5,037 nt of DNA from positions 312-5,348 of the forward strand of contig JAJZPX010000161.1 of assembly GCA_021811025.1 (NCBI GenBank), read 5' to 3'. The stretch comes from Actinomycetes bacterium. GTDB lineage: Bacteria > Actinomycetota > Coriobacteriia > Anaerosomatales > JAJZPX01. The position numbers were made by a program, and so were the translations under genes. Each line of letters opens with the position of its first letter. Position 1 is the stretch's first letter. Positions 1 to 4,226 of the stretch are shown one piece after another. The notes beneath the pieces were generated by a model that ran no database searches, was not told the DNA's origin, and saw only the letters and a list, made by a program, of their open reading frames with translations.

Positions 1-244
1 CGGCGCAGCCGGACCCGTACTTCTTCGTGGCCGCGATCGCCGCCGCTTTGACCTTCGGGTGGTTGGTGAGGCCGAGGTAGTTGTTCGATCCGACCATCAC
101 GAGCGTTCGCCCGCCCATGACGACCTCGGGCTCCTGCGCGCTCTCGATCATCCGGAAGAACGGATACACGCCGGCTTCGCGATGCTCGAGAACGGTCGGT
201 ACGAACTTCGCGCACTTGTCGAACAGATCGGCCTTCGCGGTCAT
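1..244 (-). CDS. PLP-dependent alpha-oxoamine synthase, serine palmitoyltransferase-like (N-terminal part; cut by window edge)
   Basis: The first 81 codons are visible; the gene continues leftward beyond base 1. Enzymes of this fold-type I family (BioF, KBL, HemA, SPT) condense an acyl-CoA with an amino acid, releasing CoA and CO2, in the cytoplasm. Visible marks are AGVYPFFRMIES at residues 24-35, GSNNYLGLTNHPKV at 52-65 and YGSGCA at 76-81. From memory, the YP-F-R-IES segment and the GSN-YLGLTNHP block fit bacterial serine palmitoyltransferase and its relatives better than KBL (which has CANNYLGLANHP) or BioF. The PLP lysine and active-site histidines lie outside the window, so the substrate cannot be settled. 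The ATG at 244 is preceded by GGGGGAGG, 12 nt away, a long spacing partly occupied by a small dyad. The gene sits 108 nt downstream of the CFA synthase on the same strand, so co-transcription is possible. Family assignment is firm; the SPT subgroup is an inference. Confidence 0.85.
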   Translation of the reverse strand, partial: MTAKADLFDKCAKFVPTVLEHREAGVYPFFRMIESAQEPEVVMGGRTLVMVGSNNYLGLTNHPKVKAAAIAATKKYGSGCA

Positions 245-298
245 GCGGCTGCTCAGCCTCCCCCAGGCTCTATGATCGGCACTGTCCCCGCAGGGGCC

Positions 299-321
299 CT
301 CGCCGCGTGGCGACCGGCGAG
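299..321 (-). terminator. Possible hairpin in the CFA synthase to oxoamine synthase gap
   Basis: A perfect 7-bp inverted repeat (CTCGCCG at 299-305, CGGCGAG at 315-321) encloses a 9-nt loop. It starts about 30 nt past the CFA synthase stop on the minus strand. A second small dyad (CCCC/GGGG) follows. No T-run is present, so this is not a standard intrinsic terminator. It could be an attenuating hairpin, an mRNA-stabilising end, or chance in GC-rich DNA. Confidence 0.3.
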
Positions 322-352
322 CTCGGTTCCACGCTGGAAGAAAGGCCCACTA

Positions 353-1645
353 TCAGGTGTACCACTCCTGGCGCGTCAGCGGCAGACCGCTCTTGCCCTG
401 ATTCGGCCGAACGAGCACCGTCTGATAGACGCCGATGGCGTTGCTCGAGAACTGGTGGGCCGAGTACGACATGAACAGCCGCCAGATGCGGTAGGTGACT
501 TCGTCCGTCACCGCGCGCGCCGCGTCCGCGTTCCGCTCGAGGCGTCGCACCCAGCGCCGCAGCGTCATCGCGTAGTGCTCGCGCAGGCTCTCGACGTCGC
601 GCACCTCGAACCCTGCCTTCTCGGCCTCCGCCAGCATCGTGCTGATCGGGAGAAGCTCGCCGTCGGGGAAGACGTAGACGTCGCTGAAGCTGGGCCCGAG
701 GGACGGCTTGTTTCCGATGCTGGTCGAGATGCCGTGGTTGAGGAAGACGCCGCCGGGCCGCAGCAGACGTGCCGCCTTCTCGAAGTACGTCGGCAGAAGC
801 GCTTTGCCGACGTGCTCGAACATGCCGACGGAGACGAGCTTGTCGAAGGGATGGGCCTCGTCGACATCGCGGTAGTCGAGGACGGCGACCCGGCAGCGGT
901 CCTTCATGCCCTCCTCGGCGATCCGCTCACGAGCGAACGTCGCCTGCAGGGGGCTCAGCGTGATCCCCAACGCGTCAGCGCCGTATTCGCGCGCGGCGTG
1001 GAGCACCAGCCCGCCCCACCCGCACCCGATGTCGAGAAGCCGCTCGCCCGGCTTCAGACGCAGCTTGCGGCAGATGTAGTCGAGCTTGCGCTCCTGCGCC
1101 GTGTCGAGGTCCTCGTCGGTGTCGTGGAAGTAGGCGCACGAGTAGACCATGTTGCGGTCGAGCCACAGCGAGTAGAAGTCGTTCGAGACGTCGTAGTGGT
1201 AGCGGGTGGCCGCCTCGTCCCGCTGCTTCGAGTGCGCCCTGCCGCGCAGGCGGGCGCCTCGGCCTCCGGCGCGCGACGGACCCCCGGAAGGCAGCTTCAG
1301 CAGCCGCACCCCGTGTCTGGCGAGCGCCGCAGGCTCGTTCTCGAGCACCTGCAGACGATCCCCGAGGGTGGCGATCGCCTCGATGTCGCCCTCCACGTCG
1401 AAGTCGTCGTAGATGTAGGCCTCCCCGATCGTGAGGTCGCTCGGCGGCAGGAACATGCGCCGCAGCGACCCGGGGTGCTTGAGCACGATAGTGAACCGCG
1501 GTTCGCTGCCGTGGCCGGGCCCCCATCCTGTCCCGTCCCAGAGGCGGAACGCGAAGTCCCGAGGTTCCACGCCGCCGACCAGCTCGTCGATGAACGACAG
1601 CGTCTCCTCCACCTGCCTGTCGGTCGCTCGCGCGTACGTGGGCAT
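353..1645 (-). CDS. cfa: Cyclopropane-fatty-acyl-phospholipid synthase (SAM-dependent)
   Basis: This enzyme transfers a methylene group from S-adenosylmethionine to the cis double bond of acyl chains in membrane phospholipids. The protein has 430 residues, somewhat longer than E. coli Cfa (382). An N-terminal lipid-facing domain spans about 1-118. A basic Gly/Arg linker (about 119-145) leads to the methyltransferase domain. Marks are RYHYDVSNDFY (148-158), YSCAYF (168-173), SAM motif LDIGCGWGG (204-212), VLDYRD (255-260) and VGMFEHVG (273-280). By alignment from memory, the bicarbonate-site residues of E. coli Cfa (C139, E239, H266, I268, Y317) correspond to C170, E277, H304, I306 and Y358, so it should be active. 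The non-essential E. coli C354 appears as Ser395. The ATG at 1645 follows GGGGGA by 4 nt. An in-frame GTG at 1681 has no ribosome site. The frame stays open upstream, but that is antisense to the divergent reductase. Confidence 0.95.
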   Translation of the reverse strand: MPTYARATDRQVEETLSFIDELVGGVEPRDFAFRLWDGTGWGPGHGSEPRFTIVLKHPGSLRRMFLPPSDLTIGEAYIYDDFDVEGDIEAIATLGDRLQVLENEPAALARHGVRLLKLPSGGPSRAGGRGARLRGRAHSKQRDEAATRYHYDVSNDFYSLWLDRNMVYSCAYFHDTDEDLDTAQERKLDYICRKLRLKPGERLLDIGCGWGGLVLHAAREYGADALGITLSPLQATFARERIAEEGMKDRCRVAVLDYRDVDEAHPFDKLVSVGMFEHVGKALLPTYFEKAARLLRPGGVFLNHGISTSIGNKPSLGPSFSDVYVFPDGELLPISTMLAEAEKAGFEVRDVESLREHYAMTLRRWVRRLERNADAARAVTDEVTYRIWRLFMSYSAHQFSSNAIGVYQTVLVRPNQGKSGLPLTRQEWYT

Positions 1646-1762
1646 CCCGTCCCCCGCTCGTCGACAAGGCCGTCTCGCCACGAGGAGAGATACCCGATTC
1701 CCCCACAACGAGCGTTGGGTAGACACAGCTGCGTCGGCAGCCGGCGAGTGAGGAGGCGCCAG
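1646..1762. promoter_or_regulatory. Divergent intergenic region between cfa and the aldo/keto reductase
   Basis: These 117 bases must contain the start signals for both divergent genes. I found no convincing -35/-10 pair on either strand. Visible structure is a CAACG-AG-CGTTG palindrome at 1706-1717, roughly central, and a GCTGC-GTCG-GCAGC dyad at 1728-1741. The palindrome could be an operator shared by both genes, but it is short. The strong AGGAGG at 1751-1756 belongs to the reductase. Confidence 0.4.
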
Positions 1763-2746
1763 ATGGCGGACATGATCCGCGTCGGACCCCTCGGCAGGGA
1801 CGTGGCCCGGGTGGCGCTCGGGACGTCGCCGATGGGCGGCGGGCAGTGGGCGGGTGAGGCGGATGAGCGGCGCTCGACCGCGACGGTCCTGCGCGCGCTC
1901 GAGCTGGGTATCGACATGATCGACACCGCGCCCGCGTACGGGCACGGGCTGTCGGAGCGCATCGTCGGGCGGGCGCTCGCCGACGCGGGGGCGCGCGACC
2001 GCGCCGTCATCGCGACGAAGTGCGGGATAGTGTGGGACGACGGCGGAGAGCTGCGGCACGACGCGTCGCGCGAGAGCATCCTGCGGGAGGCCGAGGCGTC
2101 GCTGGAGCGGCTGCGGACCGATAGAATCGACCTCTACCAGCTGCACTTCCCCGACGAGCGCACGCCCATTCGCGAGACGGCCGAGACGCTGGGGCGGCTG
2201 CTGGAGGAGGGGACGATCCGCGCCATCGGCGTGTGCAACCTCTCGGCCGAGCAGATGCGTGAGTGGTCGGCGCACGCGCCTCTGCACGTGGTGCAGGACC
2301 GCTACAGCATCTTTGACCGAGATGTGGAGCCTGAGGTGCTACCGTACTGCCGCGAGCGTGGCCTCGTCTTCGTGGCGTACAGCCCGCTCGCACGCGGCCT
2401 GCTCACCGGCACCATGCAGCCCGGGCGCGAGCCTTCCGACGCCGCCCACGACCGGCCGATGTTCCACGGCGCGGAGTATCACCGGCACCTGATCGCCGCC
2501 GAACGCCTCGGGCACTGGGCCGACGAGCTGCAGGGGAAGCCTCTGCCGGCGCTCGCGGCGCGCTGGGTGCTGGACCGCGCGGGCGGGATCGCGCTGTGGG
2601 GCGCGAGGCGGCCGGAGCACCTCGACGTCGTCGAAGAGGTGTGGGACTGGCGGCTGGACGAGCCGGGCTTGCGCAAGATCGACCGCATCGTGTCGGAGGC
2701 GCTCGACACGAAGGCGGTGCGGATGGCGCCGGCGCGCCCGCTCTGA
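1763..2746 (+). CDS. Aldo/keto reductase family oxidoreductase
   Basis: This is a cytoplasmic NAD(P)H-dependent reductase of carbonyl compounds with the (alpha/beta)8-barrel fold; 327 residues is normal for the family. The catalytic tetrad is complete: Asp54 and Tyr59 in IDTAPAYG (53-60), Lys86 in ATKCG (84-88) and His128 in YQLHFPD (125-131). RAIGVCNLS (153-161) and YSPLARGLLTG (206-216) are the usual later strands. GARRPEHL (280-287) fits the C-terminal cofactor-phosphate loop. The overall style is that of the AKR11/12/13-like bacterial group rather than classical aldose reductases, but the substrate cannot be read from the sequence. The start at 1763 is set by AGGAGG at 1751-1756 with 6-nt spacing; the next Met (1772) is too far. 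The frame is open far upstream, but that stretch is antisense to cfa. It is transcribed alone, divergent from cfa and convergent with mop. Confidence 0.93.
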   Translation: MADMIRVGPLGRDVARVALGTSPMGGGQWAGEADERRSTATVLRALELGIDMIDTAPAYGHGLSERIVGRALADAGARDRAVIATKCGIVWDDGGELRHDASRESILREAEASLERLRTDRIDLYQLHFPDERTPIRETAETLGRLLEEGTIRAIGVCNLSAEQMREWSAHAPLHVVQDRYSIFDRDVEPEVLPYCRERGLVFVAYSPLARGLLTGTMQPGREPSDAAHDRPMFHGAEYHRHLIAAERLGHWADELQGKPLPALAARWVLDRAGGIALWGARRPEHLDVVEEVWDWRLDEPGLRKIDRIVSEALDTKAVRMAPARPL

Positions 2747-2756
2747 GCGCGCCGGC
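2728..2756. terminator. GC hairpin at the convergent AKR/mop junction
   Basis: A perfect 10-bp inverted repeat (GCCGGCGCGC at 2728-2737, GCGCGCCGGC at 2747-2756) has a 9-nt loop that includes the reductase stop codon at 2744-2746. Only 16 nt separate the two convergent stop codons, so one symmetrical structure could serve both directions. There is no T-run on either side. U-tract-less hairpins are often proposed as terminators in high-GC actinobacteria, so the role is plausible but unproven. Confidence 0.5.
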
Positions 2757-2762
2757 AGCCGG

Positions 2763-2969
2763 TCACATCGTCGCGAGGATGACGTTGCTCGCCTTCACGA
2801 TCGCGTAGACCTCGTCGCCTTCCTTGATGCCCATGTCGTTGATCGCGTCCATCGTGACCATCGACGTGAGTTCCTGTCCGCCGACGTCGAGCTTGACGAC
2901 GGCGTTCACGCTTCCGCGCTCGATCTCCTTGACCGTCCCTTTGAGGGCATTGCGGGCCGACAGCTTCAT
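2763..2969 (-). CDS. mop: Molbindin / TOBE-domain molybdopterin-binding protein
   Basis: This is a single-Mop-domain protein of 68 residues, the usual size of molbindins such as Clostridium pasteurianum Mop. These assemble into ring-like oligomers that bind molybdate or tungstate and buffer it in the cytoplasm. The whole protein fits the family: SARN (4-7) with LKGTV (9-13), ELTSMVT (33-39), MGIKEGDEV (46-54) and IVKASNV (57-63). The SARN, T-S and K-A/S positions are those that form the oxyanion sites in known Mop domains. A GTG directly precedes the ATG (2970-2972). AAGGAG lies 6 nt from the GTG and 9 nt from the ATG, so either could be used. The ATG is chosen because family members begin M-K-(I/L)-SARN. 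No modABC transporter or modE regulator is adjacent, so it is a solitary gene here and implies that the cell uses molybdoenzymes or tungstoenzymes. Confidence 0.93.
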   Translation of the reverse strand: MKLSARNALKGTVKEIERGSVNAVVKLDVGGQELTSMVTMDAINDMGIKEGDEVYAIVKASNVILATM

Positions 2970-3053
2970 CACGGCAGTCTCCTTCCTGTGAGCTCATCAC
3001 TACCGTCATTGTCTCTTTCCCCAGCGGCGACGCATCTACGTGCCGTGTCGGTC

Positions 3054-3077
3054 GTTCGGCTGCCCAGGCAGCCGAAC
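3054..3077. repeat. Perfect 11-bp inverted repeat (hairpin or operator)
   Basis: GTTCGGCTGCC (3054-3064) and GGCAGCCGAAC (3067-3077) are exact reverse complements separated by only two bases (CA). The site lies about 85 nt upstream of mop and about 88 nt upstream of the plus-strand gene. Neither side is followed by a T-run, which argues against an intrinsic terminator. Its near-central place between divergent genes suits a dimeric-regulator operator. As RNA it would fold as a 10-bp stem with a 4-nt loop. Confidence 0.6.
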
Positions 3078-3124
3078 CTGCCGAGCGGCCGTTTCGCGCC
3101 CGGCGGCTAACGGGTACACGAGAA

Positions 3125-3142
3125 TGCCCGGCGTTGCCCGGC
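3125..3142 (+). repeat. Tandem 8-bp direct repeat TGCCCGGC with 10-bp period
   Basis: TGCCCGGC occurs at 3125-3132 and again at 3135-3142, one helical turn apart, 22 nt before the start codon of the small acidic protein. The core GCCCGGC is itself palindromic about its central C and also occurs at 3098-3104. It could be a repressor site overlapping the promoter or leader, but short GC repeats are common in this base composition. Confidence 0.3.
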
Positions 3143-3164
3143 ACGCGATCGAAGGGAGGCCGCT

Positions 3165-3407
3165 TTGGCCAGCGACGAGACTCTGCAGACCATCGGCCGT
3201 CTCATCGACGGGTTGTACGAGGGAAGGGACGAGATCGGGCGCGACGAGATCTACCGGCGCGTGAAGGCGCAGGACGTGATGCCCGAGGTCATGACGTACT
3301 TCGCGCACTTGCCGGACGGCGACTACACGCTGGACCAGCTGGTGGACGAGATCGGCGCGGAGATGGACGAGGCCGACGAGACCGGGGAGCTCGGGCTGAT
3401 CAAGTAG
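3165..3407 (+). CDS. Small acidic hypothetical protein (80 aa, TTG start)
   Basis: I do not recognise a named function. The protein is rich in Asp and Glu, has no signal peptide or membrane segment, and should be cytoplasmic. A predicted helix at about 4-19 is followed by RDEIYRRVKAQDVMPEVM (27-44), LPDGDY (49-54) and LDQLVDEI (56-63). The order (helix with a conserved acidic start, hydrophobic helix, L-P-D-x-x-Y turn, x-x-L-V-x-x-I helix) recalls one repeat unit of the DUF2795 family; this is a resemblance, not a demonstrated match. The TTG at 3165 is supported by AGGGAGG ending 5 nt before it, and the first ATG in frame (Met39) would remove half of the protein. The stop codon is 16 nt before the membrane NERD-like gene, so the two are probably one transcript. 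G/C-rich third positions match neighbouring genes, supporting real coding. Confidence 0.8.
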   Translation: MASDETLQTIGRLIDGLYEGRDEIGRDEIYRRVKAQDVMPEVMTYFAHLPDGDYTLDQLVDEIGAEMDEADETGELGLIK

Positions 3408-3423
3408 GAGGGGGCTCATCGGG

Positions 3424-4131
3424 ATGACGACGATGCGCGCGACACGCGCCATGCACGCAGGCGGCGAGAGGAACCGCGTGAACGGCGGCGTGGCTCTTGG
3501 GCTGCTGGCGCTCGCGGTGGGCGTGGCCCTGCTGTACGCGCCCTTCGCGCTCAACGACCGTCAGGTCATGCAGTGGACGTGGCCGATCGGGGCGATCGTG
3601 CTCTTCTTCGCGATACGCTGGCTCGGGGCGGCGGCGGCCGAGGAGCTCGGCGGCCGCGAGCGCGGCCCGCGGGAGGACGCGGTCGCGCGGTGGCTGGAAC
3701 GACTCGGCGGCAAGGCGCACGTTCTGCGCTACGTGAACGCCGGGGGCCGCAGCATCGAGTACGTCCTGGTGGCCCCGGCCGGCGTCTTCACGATGCGCAC
3801 CCGCAACCACCGGGGGCGGATATCGGAGCGGGGTGGCGAGATGCTGCTGAACGGGCGCTCGCTCGCGCCGGACCTGCTGTCGTCGCTGCGCGCGGAGGCG
3901 GCAGCGCTCGAGCAGCGGCTGGCGAGCCTCGGCTTCAGCTACCCCGTGCGGCCGCTGCTGGTGTTCACCGACGCGCTCACCGACGTTCGCACGTTCGGCG
4001 ACGTCACCGCTCTGCCGCTGCGGTGGCTCGAGAGCTTCATCCGGCATTCGCCCGGCACGATGTCTCCGCTCGAGACGAGCCTCGTAGCCGGCGCTCTGAA
4101 ACGGGACTCGCGCGCCAGCCTCACCCGCTGA
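3424..4131 (+). CDS. Membrane protein with NERD-like (nuclease-related) domain, catalytic residues substituted
   Basis: A 235-residue protein. Two hydrophobic segments (about 21-43 and 52-72) form a probable N-terminal membrane hairpin. Residues 81-135 then resemble a NERD domain: GPREDAVARWL (81-91), IEYVLVAPAGVFTMRTRN (111-128) and RGRIS (130-134). NERD domains usually read IDHVLVGPxGVFxIETKN, with acidic and lysine residues of a PD-(D/E)XK-like site. Here the Asp is Glu112, the Glu of ETK is Arg125 and the Lys is Arg127; only Glu84 looks retained. The shape is kept but the site seems inactive or altered. A helix (152-170), VRPLLVFTDA (175-184) and a tail (195-226) follow, also typical of NERD proteins. 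AGGAGGGGG lies 9 nt before the ATG at 3424; ATG 3433 or GTG 3478 remain possible starts. It probably shares a transcript with the small acidic gene 16 nt upstream. NERD assignment is likely; function is unknown. Confidence 0.8.
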   Translation: MTTMRATRAMHAGGERNRVNGGVALGLLALAVGVALLYAPFALNDRQVMQWTWPIGAIVLFFAIRWLGAAAAEELGGRERGPREDAVARWLERLGGKAHVLRYVNAGGRSIEYVLVAPAGVFTMRTRNHRGRISERGGEMLLNGRSLAPDLLSSLRAEAAALEQRLASLGFSYPVRPLLVFTDALTDVRTFGDVTALPLRWLESFIRHSPGTMSPLETSLVAGALKRDSRASLTR

Positions 4132-4226
4132 GCAGCTACGATATCTCTTGCGCCGCTTGACGCGATGGCGCTACTCTCTCCCTCGGGGAGCCTGCGGAGC
4201 GCGGGCTCGGGGAGCGAGGAGGGGCA
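4132..4226 (+). promoter_or_regulatory. Leader upstream of the CWB2 protein gene, with ribosome-binding site
   Basis: This 95-nt gap ends in a strong ribosome site, AGGAGGGG (4217-4224), 2-4 nt before the ATG depending on the core used. TTGACG at 4157-4162 looks like a -35 element, but no matching -10 lies 16-18 nt downstream. The stretch is unusually self-complementary (see the hairpin entry). It contains the 10-nt direct repeat CTCGGGGAGC at 4182-4191 and 4206-4215. Confidence 0.45.
4188..4208 (+). other. Leader hairpin, 9-bp stem and 3-nt loop
   Basis: GAGCCTGCG (4188-4196) pairs with CGCGGGCTC (4200-4208) through one G-T wobble, with a GAG loop. It begins 57 nt after the NERD-like gene's stop and ends 8 nt before the next gene's ribosome site. 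No T-run follows, so termination is uncertain. A role in translation of the downstream mRNA is equally possible. CCTCG at 4181-4185 can alternatively pair with CGAGG at 4215-4219, which overlaps the Shine-Dalgarno. Confidence 0.4.

Larger units (their letters stand above)
2973..3164. promoter_or_regulatory. Divergent intergenic region between mop and the small acidic protein gene
   Basis: This is the largest non-coding space in the window (192 nt). It contains the start signals of both flanking genes and at least two regular elements, listed separately: a perfect 11-bp inverted repeat and a pair of 8-bp direct repeats with a 10-bp period. No clear sigma-70 type -35/-10 pair stood out on either strand. 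I looked for a molybdenum-cofactor riboswitch before mop and did not recognise one. No ORF here looks coding. Confidence 0.5.

Noticed and set aside
1679..1710. SigB/SigF-like GGGTAT and GGGAAT elements upstream of cfa on the minus strand
   Set aside because: The -10-like words are present, but no GTTT-type -35 lies at the required 12-17 nt spacing, so a stress-sigma promoter cannot be supported.
59..1762. Very long plus-strand open frame upstream of and continuous with the aldo/keto reductase
   Set aside because: It is the antisense of cfa and the oxoamine synthase, both of which have strong family motifs. The translated stretch shows no domain, and the reductase has its own AGGAGG and ATG at 1763. 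High GC keeps antisense frames open.
1646..2287. N-terminal extension of the CFA synthase on the minus strand
   Set aside because: The extension is antisense to the aldo/keto reductase, is rich in Arg and Pro as shadow frames are, and has no counterpart in CFA synthases. Family similarity begins near the ATG at 1645.
2973..3164. Molybdenum-cofactor riboswitch before mop
   Set aside because: The spacer holds a simple dyad but no multi-stem conserved core that I can recognise as the Moco element.
4157..4177. Promoter built from TTGACG (4157) and TACTCT (4172)
   Set aside because: The spacing is only 9 nt, far short of the 16-18 nt needed for a sigma-70 type promoter.
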